A stretch of 64,000 nucleotides of DNA, from assembly GCF_937616625.2 (NCBI RefSeq), contig NC_065571.1:50453651-50517650 (forward strand). Direction: 5' to 3'. Shown here in pieces: positions 33,351-45,299 of this stretch (position 1 is its first letter; the number at the start of each line of letters is the position of its first letter). Both the position numbers and the translations under genes were made by a program. Under the pieces are notes generated by a model. That model searched no databases. It worked only from the letters and a program-made list of their open reading frames with translations, and was not told where the DNA came from. This DNA comes from Mercurialis annua (lineage: Eukaryota > Streptophyta > Magnoliopsida > Malpighiales > Euphorbiaceae).

Positions 33351-33615
33351 CTGCTCCCTTCGTTCTTTTTTAGTTGTCCATTTAGCCAATTTTATTTGTC
33401 TACAAATAGTTGTCCATTTAGTAATTTCATGTGATATTAGCTATTTATCTTTCAAGTTTATCTATTCTTAATAAATGACCCTATGTTTTAATTTAAAAGG
33501 CATTTATTAACTAATAGGGCTATATTAGTATTTTTTTTATAAATTAAGACAAAAGAATCACTATCTTGTTATGTACAATATTGGCTAAATGGACAACTAA
33601 AAAAGAACGGAGGTA
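33351..33615. mobile_element. Stowaway MITE in the 5' region of the CBF pseudogene
   Basis: CTGCTCCCTTCGTTCTTTTT on the left and AAAAAAGAACGGAGGTAG on the right, with TA on both sides. GTTGTCCATTTAG and CTAAATGGACAAC pair just inside. It separates the dead start codon from its former TATA region (TTTATTTATATGATG near 33636). Confidence 0.85.
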
Positions 33616-33730
33616 GTATAACATAACTTTGGTTTTATTTATATGATGACATAATAATAGCACGCTATTTTAGTTCACTTATTGGGAGACAGTGGGCTTT
33701 CTTTTTGACGTGTTTTTTCAATTTTAAATT

Positions 33731-36700
33731 GGGTAATCTACACAAATCCCTCAAAAATGGTACTATCTAATGTTTTTACCACAGCTTTTTTATTTTTGTA
33801 GTAATCTCTCAATAAAATTGAAAAGTTTTCACAATCCCCTCATAACCCAAAATAAACTAAAACATAAAAAAATAAGACAATTATGACCTTATACAAAACC
33901 GTGACAATAAACAGGAAAGAGTTTTTTTTTTCAGACAAAGAACCACAAATTACTTTATCTTCAACCTCCAGCATAATTCCGCCATTAAAACTCCAACAAT
34001 TATTTAAATTTTGCTTATTTTTTTTTATGCCTCTAATTCACTATCATTGATGGTGGGAGAATGTCAGAGAGGCGATTACGGTGGCGGTGATGGGAGGATG
34101 CCCAAGAGGCGATGCCGGTGGTGGTGATGGGAGGATGCCGGCGAGGCGATGTCGATGGCGGTGATATGAGGATGGACGAGAGTTTTCCAAATCGGAATTA
34201 ACAATGGCATTAGGAGATCCACGACACTGGCGTGATTCTAGAAACAATGTTGGCAGCGAAGAGACGAATAAGAGAAGGAATTGTAACTATGAGTGAGAGG
34301 AGAGGATATAAAACGGCGTCATTGATGAGGTTGCTTGGGGAAGAGCAAAAAAAAGGAGAAGTAATGCAGTGTACTGCGTGTGCATGATAAGAAAGAAAGG
34401 AGAAGCATGTGGTCATACATATTAATTGTTGTAAAGAGCATTATTTATGTGGACATACTATACATATCATAGGCTCATGCCTCATAGTCAGTTTTTTTAG
34501 ATATAATTATATTTAAATTTATTTTATATATATAGGAAATGTCACACTCTAATCCACTAGATGCAGTATAAATTTTATTTATATAGGAAAATTATGTTTT
34601 TTAAAAAGGATATTACTTGATATGTACATATTATTTCAGATTTATAAGTACGAATTATAAAGTTTAAAGTTGATTTGGAGTTTATTTTATGAATTAATTT
34701 TAATTTTATAATTATTTTATTAATATTTTTTAATTTTTTAATTTTAAGTTTATATTAAGTTCACATTGAGTTCATATTGGATTAATACCGATCACCGTAT
34801 AAAATTTTAAATATTATTATAAGTTTATTTATCACTATATAAATTTATCTACGAAGTGTAAATTTTATAACATTATAAAGAGCACCAAGAATTTTTTTAT
34901 AAAAAATTAAATTAAGGTAGTTCAGTTGATATAGGTTCATATCAGGTTCACATCAGGTTGATTTTTGGTGTTATAAACTATCAAATACATTTCGCTTAAA
35001 AAAATATTCAATTTATAAATTACACAAAATCTCAAAATTTATCTATATAAAATGTCAGTTAAGATTGTAAAGAGCAGTAAGATAAATTTTATGAAAAAAA
35101 TGAATTGAGATAGTTCAGTTGATATAGGTTCACATCAGGTTAACATCAGGTTGATTTTCAGTTTTATATACTGTCAAATACAATACACTTAAAAGAGAGA
35201 TTCAATTTATATATTACACTAAATTTCAAAATTCTCTCTATATAAAATATCATTTAAGATTGTAAACAGTAGTAGAACAAATTTTATTAAAAATTAAATT
35301 AAACTAGTCTAATTGATATAAGTTCACATACGGTTCACATCGGGTTTGTTTTCAATTTTGTAAATCGTTAATTACATTTCATTCAAAAATAGTTATTCAA
35401 TTCTTATAATAGACTATATCTCAGAAAAATTTCTATATAAAATATTAGATAAGATTGTAAAGAGTAGTAAGACAAATTTTATAAAAAATGAATTAAGATA
35501 GTTCAGTTGATATAGGTTCATATCAGGTTCACATAAGGCTGATTTGTGGTTTTATAGACTAATATCAACTCATTCTAAATTAAATTAATAATAAATTAAT
35601 TATAAATTAAAATTAATTTATTATAATCAAATTAATTTATTAAAGATTTACATTATAAAAGTAATTTTATAAAGTAAAAAATAGACTAATTTTATATTAA
35701 AAGTAAACTTTTTAAAATGTTTTTACAATAGTGGGTGTGAACTTAATATAAACTTAAAACAAACTAATTTGATAAGAAACTTCTCTGTACATTAGACCCT
35801 ACAATTTGTTACAATTTGATAGATTGTTGTCCTTAATTTTTACATTATCAAAAGACAAAAGAAGAAAATAATAGTCAAACAAACCTCAACTGTCTCATTT
35901 TTATTTTCTTCTCCATAATTCTTACCCCGTGGCACATTTAACCTTACAATTTTCTGACTATTAGTAGTTTGTCCTCTCAAAATAATTTCACCTAAAGATA
36001 GCTCGACTAATCTCTAGTCATCCACACAATTTTTAAGATTATACACATATTCAAACTTTTTGATTAGTTGCCGATTAACAGACGACCATGATTCATTTTC
36101 TGGTTCAGCCAATTAAAAAATTTAACTGTAATTTGCATCAATGTCATATTCAAGGCTTCACCCACTATCCAATTGTAATCTTCCACTCTTTCACGTATTT
36201 GAAAATCAACAGCCCAACTCTTTATAAAGCAAACCAACTCTCAATTTTTTTTATAACTGTAATCACCATCAATGTTATATCAAAGATTCCACCCACTACC
36301 CAATTGCAATCTCCCACTCCTTCACTTCTATGAAAATCAATAACCCAATTCTTCATAAAACAAACCAATTTTCAATTTTTTTTTCTGTAACTGTAATTGT
36401 AACACAATTTCTTCATTTCTTTTTTTTTTATTTCTCTCATTTTCTGTCTTCAATAGTAATTATTTTCCATTAATTTAATAGTTCCGAACTTATGGTTGAT
36501 GTTTTTAACGTTTGGTTAATATTTTTGCAGATGCAGCAGATCAAAGTGTAATGAAAGTAATGGAAAATAAGGTTATGAAGAAGAAGGGTGAAGTGGGGGA
36601 AATTATTGTGTGTAGTTGAAACACAATAGAAAAATATACCATAGGGATAAAATAGGAATGGAGAATATAAAAAGGTAGACATGAAAAACATTTTTAAAAA

Positions 36701-36782
36701 TTGAGAGATTTCTGCAAAAAATAAAAACATGAGTCACTAACATAAACAATTGGAATTTTGAGGGATTCTATGTAATTTTCTC
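33731..36782. mobile_element. Large Mutator-like element (3.05 kb) with tandem repeats and a GC-rich block
   Basis: Arms of about 85 bp: GGGTAATCTACACAAATCCC left; GGGATTCTATGTAATTTTCTC right, continuing inward with similar CTCTCAAT and TTTTTATTTTT blocks. TTTTAAATT flanks both sides (33722-33730 and 36783-36791). Inside are a GC-rich segment (about 34040-34420) with a GGATGCC/GGCGATG triplicated motif and open minus-strand frames, possibly a captured gene piece, and a tandem repeat at 34830-35570. No transposase was recognised. Confidence 0.75.
34830..35570. repeat. Tandem repeat of about 193-195 bp, nearly four units
   Basis: The landmark TTCAGTTGATATAGGTTCA (or a variant) starts near 34921, 35114, 35309 and 35502. 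Each unit also carries AAGATTGTAAAGAG.AGTAAGA and CTATATAAAAT. It lies inside the Mutator-like element 33731-36782. Confidence 0.8.
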
Positions 36783-36831
36783 TTTTAAATTTCAGTACTT
36801 TACTAGAAGATAGTGGAAGAGTTTATAAAAA

Positions 36832-37212
36832 GGTTTAATTATTTAAAAACCACTCACCTTGTAATTTTTTTTCATTTATACCATGACCTAGAAAAAATTT
36901 CAATTGTACCCTATTTTTGATTTTTATGTTTTATCTCTACCTAATGAGTTGAATTGACCTATTTTCTTTTGAAAAAAATTATAAATTATTCCTTTATTTT
37001 TAACCTATATTCTAATAAAACGGTAATGTTAATCATTTATGTATCTTGTTTTTAATATTTTCATCTTTAAATTAATTAAATTATTAAAAAAATTACTTTT
37101 GAGGTACAAATGAAACATAAAAATCGAAAATAGGGTACAAATGAAAATTTTCTTAGGTCGTGGCATAAATGAAAAAAAGTTATAAGGTGAGTGATTTTTA
37201 AGTAATTAAGCC
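36832..37212. mobile_element. Mutator-like MITE, relative of 21992-22373
   Basis: Arms GGTTTAATTATTTAAAAACC and (inverted) GGCTTAATTACTTAAAAATC. TTATAAAAA (36823-36831) and TTCTAAAAA (37213-37221) flank it, one mismatch in nine. Confidence 0.8.
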
Positions 37213-37368
37213 TTCTAAAAATGACTATATACTTTAAGATACAAAAGATATTAACCTTTAGTTGTCAGCGTCAGCATACAGTTTCAGGTTTTGCATTTCT
37301 GTTACCTGTTTAAACGGTTCAAATGCGTCAATTCTAGCTACTTAGAGCAATTAAGAAGACTTCGCAGC

Positions 37369-37575
37369 CAGTGGCGGACGCAGAATTTTTTTATAAGGCA
37401 GGCAAGGTTATACCGAAATTTATAAGATGGAAAATATAACAAATTTAAGGTGGTCAGTGCTATAAATTTTAAGGTCGAAAAATTATAACTAACATATATA
37501 TTCATATTTTTCCAAAGATCCAAAATAATAAAGTAGTCGACTGCCCACCATAAACTTTTTCTAGATCCGCCCCTG
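37369..37575. mobile_element. Short hAT MITE
   Basis: CAGTGGCGGACGCAGAA at the left and TTTCTAGATCCGCCCCTG at the right. Flanks TTCGCAGC and TTCGCAGT (37361-37368 and 37576-37583) fit an 8-bp duplication with one later change. Confidence 0.85.
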
Positions 37576-37974
37576 TTCGCAGTGAGAGAGAAGTCAACCT
37601 TTGCATCTACTGAACTATTTTCGGAGTGAGAATCTCTGTCTGAAAGAAGAGAAGACAAAAGCCTTTTTAGACGAGAGTCAAAATACAGTCAAATTCTAAC
37701 TCGGTTCAACTCCAAAATTTATAACTCAAAACTCGAACTTGAATTGATCGAGATTTATTTCAAGGTGTATTTTACTAGAAAACAGTCGAAAAGTTTCTGG
37801 AAATGAATTAATATTTTAACCAGCAATTTTTTTTTCTCTCTTTATAAATTAGGCATAAACATCTTGTTAGGAGCTGGTTATTACGAACCCCCCATCGGTC
37901 TAAGGTATTCTTTACCAACTGCATGATTGACATCTTCCTTAATTTATTTGATACACACTAACTAGTTTAAAAGT

Positions 37975-38770
37975 TGAATTTTGAGACCAAGTGGCCGGCC
38001 AGAACAGTCAGAGGAGCTCTTAGGATTGAATGTGAACTCACTGAGAGCCCTTGATGGAGCCGTTCCACCGAGCTGTCCCGAGCCAAAACGAAGGCCTCAA
38101 TCCGCATAGATGCTCTTGTATTGGATAAAGCTCTTAAACATCTGCAGCCAGATCTCGTGGCTTTAGTTCCCAAGTTGGTCGAACATTCAGGTGCAGTTTG
38201 TGCACTTCTTGAAAGACTCCAACAGGCTAATGCAGAACCTGCACTAAGGATACCTGTAAGATACATTTTGTAGAAGTGTTTTGTTCGTTTACTTTACTTG
38301 ATTGTGTTGTTTGTTTGACTGAATGCCAAAGAAGGCATATTTGCAGCATTTAGCTCAATTATGATAGTCATATTGCTCATTCTAATCTGCCATTTTTTCC
38401 TCCGCTACATCTCATTGCATGACTAGACTGGTTTTTGTTTCTCAGGTTTTTGGTGCTCTAGGCCAAGTGGAATTTGGCAGTGATGTTTGGGAACACATTC
38501 TCTTTCAATCTTTCGAGCTTATGTCCGACTCAAATGATGAACCCCTTGTTGCAACCATGGATTTAATATTCAAAGCTGCATCCCAGTGCTACCGTCTTCT
38601 TAAAGCAGTAACTAATTTTGATTCAAAAATCTTATTCTATTGTCCTGAAAGTGTTTCATTTCCCTATATAATGTCCTCTCTCTGTTATAAATTCTATGTC
38701 AGGGCAGTTCGAGTAAGGCAAAAAAACTTGGGTTCTGAGGTCTCACCTTGTGCCCTGGATATTCTGATAT
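37975..38770 (+). pseudogene. TRAF/MATH-like gene relic, three exons
   Basis: Exon-like pieces on the plus strand: about 37975-38253 (LRALDGAVPPSCPEPKRRPQ, then after a frame break DALVLDKALKHLQPDLVALV and ALLERLQQANAEPALRIP), 38446-38607 (VFGALGQVEFGSDVWEHILF, QSFELMSDSNDEPLVATMDL) and 38702-38770 (VRVRQKNLGSEVSPCALDIL). Donor and acceptor signals remain between them. From memory these follow the order of the Arabidopsis TRAF-like protein At2g25320. A lost segment at the first frame break and the missing remainder make it a pseudogene. It lies where such a gene is expected, between EMC7 and the transporter. Confidence 0.6.
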
Positions 38771-39136
38771 TGAAATCTTCACTGATATGTTATCTATACC
38801 TTGTCTTACTGTTTTGCTAATATTTCTTATCTTAGGTAAATGTGTAAAGATCATTTGTAAAAGCATATCTACAAATTCCACAAACAAGAGAAAATAATTT
38901 TCTTTCCTTTGGGTTGAAAACAATTTTCTTACAATTTGGACTCCACACAGAAGCTTGGCCAAACCGTTTCAGTATTACAATTACGAACCTCTCTAGCTCT
39001 CATTTACACAATACAATAACAGCTTATCATTTCTCTACAGATAAAAACCCGTGTTGATAAATCATCAAATCAATGTGGTTTCAATGTCAAAATGTTGGAG
39101 ATCTGCCCCATAAAGAATCTATGATTTTTGTCAATG

Positions 39137-42100
39137 CTATAATCCCAACTTCCTTGAGAACCAATCTGAAAGATTAGCTATCACGAATCCTGCAAAAACC
39201 TGCAACACAGTTCATTCGGTTAAAGACCGAACAATTTATAAATCGCTGACAGATACTGAAAATCTGATGGTAGATCTCACCTGAGCAGAGCCGAGAATGT
39301 AAATTGCTGAATAGTGACGACCATGAATTACCATATCAGCTAACATAGCTAGGGGAATGGTGAGTGACATTCCCAAGGTGGCCACCAGTGGAGTTGTCCA
39401 TACAACACATAATGCCCTAGCAAGAACAGAACAATAATTAAATTAGCCTAACATGATAATATTGGTGACTGAAGCAATTAAACCGAAACTGATAGCTTGA
39501 GTGTACCAAAAATAATCAGAGAGGACACTTCCGATAAAGCCATTTGCTAAAACAACTTCATCCAATTTAGCTGAGTGGGGAATTGTAAACTTCGGTTCTA
39601 TTCCCAACGCGGTCAATGGCCATACTGAGAAAAAAAAAATCAGAAAGTTAAAAGTAAGATCTCATCCTAGTCAGCCTTGAAAATAATAGAATCTCTTACT
39701 GAGCCACCATAGAGCTACAAGCGTGAACAGGCCTATATATCCGAACAGCTTTTGAACGTCAACATTTTCTCCATCCTCGCCAGCAAACTTTTTAAGAAGC
39801 ACTGAATAATTATAGTGAGATGAACACAATATACAGCAACAAATATGTTAGAACATCGACCACATACACAAATAAAGAAAAAACCATCTGTCCAGTAGAT
39901 GAGGAAAACTAAATTAGATCATTTTGACCAACCTGTAAATAGTCCATATGACACTGCTGAGAGAAGGCCAAAAAGATCTCCAATAAGAGAGCGCTTATCG
40001 TTGCTGAATTAGAAAGTTTGGAATGTAAGCGACCAAAAATGCATACAAATTACAAAGAGCGAGATGAATAAATAACAGAAGGTCAACAATATACTGGTGA
40101 AATTTGAAAGAGTCATTCTGCAGCAGGGCCAACTACATGTACAGTACATGAAAGGTCCTTAAAACAGAATTGGCAACGTCTTTCATTTGATTTAACGCAA
40201 AGTGAAAGAGTGAGAAGCCAATTGTAATATGATGTAAGGAAAAAGAAAAGCTAAAACAGAACTTACACTGAAGAGCTTAGTTGAGCATCATCTGCAGCCC
40301 AAGTTTTGCCCAGAGTAGTCATGACAACACCAGCCATGCTTACAAAGACAGCTGCTACTTTCGCAGCATTTAAGGTATCTTGACCCAAAATCACCCCAAT
40401 GAAGAGGGTAAAAAGTCCCGATGTTGATGACAAAACTGTTGTACTTGCAACACTTGTATTTGCGAGTGCGGCATTTGAAAAATACTGCTCATAGCGACAA
40501 TCATAAGCAAAATTATCTTCAATTTTTTGAATTTTGATGTTATTAAGATAAAATCTTTTTCGTACAAACAATTTGAATTTAGCAAAATAATAATTATATT
40601 AGAAGTACTCATGTAAAACAAATAAACATAAGAAGAAATACTATAATATCATTTTAAACATGCTAGGTTATAATGTCGGATTTTTTTTTTTTACATGTAC
40701 ACTAGCATTTGGCAGGCATGGCTATGAATGATACTCTTTTTCTTAAATGCCATTGGGGGATGATTCAGTCTCTGTTACCATGCAAGATGCCAAATCCTTC
40801 ATAATTCCTAGCACGACATGCCACTGTCTAAAAGAGACCAACCCTCAAAAAGTCCGCACTCTATGCTTACGGCTCCACTATGGTGCCTTACTGTCCTAAT
40901 CTTTTTCCTATCATTTTATTGAGCCTTGCATTTACCTAGTTGATCCAGTGAGACAGCTGATAGTCGTCTATGCCTAAAATAGTCCATCTGGATCTTGTGA
41001 GACAACAACATTATCTGAAAACATATATAACTAACAATATATGGAAGTCTAGGGTCTCATTGATCAAGAAAATTACTTGATGCATACATGAACTAAATCT
41101 TAAATCTATAACATGGTGCGAAATTATCTTGCCAGAACACTTGCATTCGTATATCGCCATTAGCAGACTTACCCTTGCAACAAACACATGCTTAAACATA
41201 GCTGCAGCAAAATTGAGTTCACTGGTATCAAGAACCGAATTTCCATCTTTGCATGTACAGATCGATGCTAAAAGCATGCATGAATTGCTCGTACAGCTAA
41301 ATTACTAAAGGACGGCTACTTTTCTAGGAGCAACTTCATTCCAGAAAGAATATTTGTAGTGCAGCACACATTTTTAAATCTCACACCAATTAAAACAAAG
41401 GCACGTATATTTTTACAGCTAAAAGATTGGAAACAGCAAAATTGATCTTTGGATGTCACAAAGTTCAGAAATAAAAAAACACTCTAAAGCTATAAAAACA
41501 TACCTCTGTTACAAACCAGATTGGGGCTATATAAAACCCATACATGGCAATTTGTCTAGTTGTGACCTCTTTGACATGTTTCAGCACATTTAAGTCATCT
41601 TTGTGTCTCGGAACCAAAGCCTTCCCCTCTTCTCCAGCCGAAAGGTCAGCTTCACTGTCTTTTCTAGTCAAAGTTCCCTGAAGTTCCATCTCAAAAAATT
41701 TCCGACTCAGAGGAGAGTTTAATCCATCAGAAATCTCATCTAGGCTGCCTGCATCAATACCACTATTAGAAGAACGACGCTTTAGTATCCTATATATCCA
41801 GTCCTTAAAAAATGCTATTGGAAGGTAAACCACCATCAACGAAGCTCCAAGAAATGTCACCGCAAATGGTTGTTTGTAGTCAGTGAAAATACCCTGAAAA
41901 ACAAAATGGATCACTCATTTCGTAAAAACTCAACTCTTATCGAACAGTGCATCATAAATTTAAATTATCACCACACCAGTAATAAACTTAATGATTCTGT
42001 TGCTAAGCTACAGTACTCAAATTATCTATAGTAATTGGGTCTAGTTGATGCACAATTATCAGTCTGATCATTTGACAAAATCACACAAAATGTTCCCCTT

Positions 42101-42443
42101 TTCTTCTGAGTTTGACCTCATTTATATGTAAAGCAAAGAAAATCTTTGCATATCTTTCAAGTTTGACCTCGTTTCCGGTTGAAATACAACTAAAAAACGG
42201 CATTAATTTCAACAAAAATCGCAATAACAATACATCAGCAGCTGGTTAGAAATCAAATTCAAAAAACGGGTACTAGCTAAAATCATGAACCACCCATCAA
42301 CCACCAACTGAAACTGAACAAATTCCAAATACAAAAATCTAATCTTAAACAAGGAAACGAACCTGGGTAACTTCAGCAGAGGTGACCCATATAATAACAA
42401 CAGCAGCAATCAAGAACAAACCAGCTTTATATCTCCAACCCAT
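39137..42443 (-). CDS. EamA/SLC35F5-like membrane transporter (At4g32140-like)
   Basis: Eight exons on the minus strand: 42363-42443, 41504-41893, 40267-40484, 39933-40003, 39700-39801, 39507-39624, 39281-39416 and 39137-39199. They join in frame to 392 codons. Seen: the start [40 protein letters not shown], a hydrophilic loop (residues about 60-130), then [80 protein letters not shown] and the end [10 protein letters not shown]. About ten membrane segments are expected. Known: the drug/metabolite transporter superfamily; substrates of this plant branch are not established. It is one of the best-conserved genes of the window. Its 3' end faces the TRAF relic. Confidence 0.93.
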
Positions 42444-42974
42444 AACCAAATTTCAAAATTAAAAAGACCCAGAGTCAGAAATTAATAGGAGAATACCAAA
42501 ATTGTATCAGATCTTTGAAAACAAAATGAAGATGAAATAGTAAATTATGGATGGGATTAGATAGAGTAGTCAAACGGCAAGTGGAGCAATAATGAGAGAG
42601 ATCTGACGTAAGGGTGCAATGCGTAAAGAATGCAAAAAGAAGGGAAGCGGGTTAATTGGTGTGAATTAGAATGAAGAGAATAAAAAAGTGAGGGTTCCTG
42701 CAAATCAGAAAAGCCAAAAAATGTGCATAAAATAAAATGGTGGAAAATTTAATGGAGGGAAGGGAAGGTAGAGTGGCACTATTAATGTTTTTAGAGAGAG
42801 TTTTGGTGGTTATTACAAGTTATTTAATTCATTGTCTCCACTTCTATGGTTGGTGTATTCCAACCACAATACCATTATGGCATTGTGCATTAGAATTAGA
42901 AATACTCTAGAATGGGGGTATTCTTTGTCAAAAAAAATATGGGGGTAAAATAAATATTTCAATTAATAAAAATA

Positions 42975-43593
42975 CAGTCGACCCTCTGATAATTAATACA
43001 CATGGTGGATTAAAATTTATTAATTATTAGAATTATTAATTTATTGAATTTATATAAAAAAGATATTTTAAAACATTTACATTAATAGACCTAATATTAA
43101 TATTATATTATAAAAAAACTAACTAAATACACTTTATAATCACTCAATTTATAAAAAATAATTTTATATTCAATTTAAGAAATATCAATTGATATCAAAC
43201 TAAAAAAATAATTATTAAGAATTTGTATTCATAAAGTAAAATAATTTTTAATATTTTTTATACTAGAAATACTTTACTTACTTTAATTTGTTTATCTAAT
43301 AACTTATTGTAAAATTTCTCAAAAGAATAAAAAAATCATAATTTGATGGTATTTTAACTTCCACTTTATGAACTAAGGTTAGTATTGCCTCAAATAAATC
43401 ATCAATTGTTATATATTTCTTTAAAAAATCTCTCTAATAATTAATATTCATGTAGAGTATATTTTAAATTTTATTAATTATTAAATAATAGAATTATTAA
43501 TTATCCGACGTGGAACGAAGTTGGTTCTCTCAATTTTCTATTAATTATTAGAATTATTAATTTATAGAATATTAACTATTAGAGGGTTGACTG
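42975..43593. mobile_element. Pogo/Emigrant-like MITE, intact copy
   Basis: TA-CAGTCGACCCTCTGATAAT on the left, ATTAGAGGGTTGACTG-TA on the right (TA at 42973-42974 and 43594-43595). It is collinear with the split copy at 7569-9275, including AATCATCAATTGTTATATAT and CGACGTGGAACGAAGTTGGT. It lies upstream of the transporter. Confidence 0.85.
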
Positions 43594-43637
43594 TATAGGA
43601 TTGTATAAATAAGTAATGAATATTTGTATTTATATTA

Positions 43638-43959
43638 GGCTTAATTGCGTAAAAAAATCACAAACTTTAGCGTGTTTTGCAAATTTAACATACACTTTCA
43701 ATTTTGGCAAATTAATACACAAACTTTTATTTTTTTGCAATTTTAGCACCGACCAATTTTCCTTCAAAAATATAAAAAAAAATATTGATGTGTACACCGG
43801 AATAGCCACTGTTCCGGTGTCCACATCGGCATTTTTTCACGGAAAATTTATCGATAATAAAATTGTAAAAAATCAAAATTTTGTGTATTTACCAAAATTG
43901 AAAGTTTATATAAAATTTGCAAAACACGCTAAAGTTTGTGATTTTTTACGCCATTAAGC
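43638..43959. mobile_element. Mutator-like MITE (TSD ATTTATATTA)
   Basis: Arms GGCTTAATTGCGTAAAAAAA and (inverted) GCTTAATGGCGTAAAAAATC run about 100 bp. ATTTATATTA flanks both sides (43628-43637 and 43960-43969). It sits 30 bp from the pogo-like MITE. Confidence 0.85.
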
Positions 43960-43969
43960 ATTTATATTA

Positions 43970-45299
43970 TTCAATTGATGATAAAATCCTTTGAATATGC
44001 AATTCCAAGATCTACTTAGTTAATAATTATTTTAAATCATAAATTGATGATTTTTTTTTTAAGTAAACATGATTGGATCTTATTGTGTTAGAGCAGTTAT
44101 GTAGTTTTGATTTTATTTTGTAAGGCGATCTGCAAATCAAGATTTATATCTTGTTCCATGTCAAGTCATTAGAAACGGTTATACCTTTTCTGAATTCTTA
44201 CACCTTTAACTGCTCTTTATTATTAATGAAAGATTATTCGATTGTCAAAAAAAAGTAAACATGATTACAAAATATTAAAATTAAACATATTATGCATAAT
44301 GTAATGACTTCATACATCATTTTTTTAGAATACTTTAAGAATACTTCATACATCATTTTAAAATTTTATTTTTTATTTAAATTTCTCGTAACCTTAAATA
44401 GAATATGATTCGTATCAAAAATATATCAGAATAATATTCTAAAATCTAACTAGTCCATCATGAGTAATGTTTTTAGTAACTTAATTTTTGTTTCATCATA
44501 TAGCACTATGAGTTGGAGGCTTGGAGCTTTTCATCTTTCTAATGGAAAAGGTAAAATTGTTTATAAATGACAAATTTAATTACTCTATAAATTATGCTGC
44601 TTTGAGCTACAATTCCTTCAAGAGGTAAAACAAGACTGTTTCAAGCCTATTTACATGTAGAAACTTGAAAAAGAGAGAGGACGGCATTTCAACTTCCATT
44701 GAAAAAGATTTGAACTTAGAAGTTTGAAACTGACTTAAAAATTGAAAAGAAAAATTGTTATGGTCCAAATTGTTCATTATTTTTATAATTTTTGATTTTA
44801 ATTATTTTTTTAATTTTTCAGTTGTAATTGTAACCTTTTTTTAAATAATTTGTTTAAATTAAAGTGAATATATATATATATATATCTTTTATATTTAAAA
44901 TTCTTGATATATAATGATAAATTGGAACAATATGAAACATTACCATGAATTTATTTGAATTCTTTTTTACACAAATTTGAGCAAATGGCTACAATTAAAT
45001 ATAAAAATTGAAAATAACTAAAATTAATGATTTAAAAAATCTAAGTACAAACAAAAATAATTAGACAAATAATATATTTTTGAACAATGAAACCTTCGAA
45101 ATTCCATCAGTAAGTTAGTTGCAATGAAAAACTGAACCAAAAAAAAGTTAGTTGCGATGAAATAAAATGCAGATTTCACCAATCCATTTGTTTATACTTT
45201 AGTTATTTTATATAATAAAACTATACAATTAACTGTGAAGATCTACCAATGAATTATAATTTGTTCCCAAAGTATCTTATAGAAAAAACTACTATGATT
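43970..45299. other. AT-rich intergenic DNA
   Basis: No coding signal. A (TA)n run is at about 44870-44885. The part just below 45300 would contain the 3' UTR of the ARM-repeat gene. Confidence 0.5.

Noticed and set aside
34044..34416. Minus-strand frames in the GC-rich block as a real gene
   Set aside because: No ATG-based full-length product, no recognised domain, and it lies inside a transposon. Kept only as a possible captured fragment.
43616..43957. Open frames of 113 and 64 codons over 43616-43957
   Set aside because: Both lie in the inverted arms of a Mutator-like MITE and mirror each other on opposite strands.
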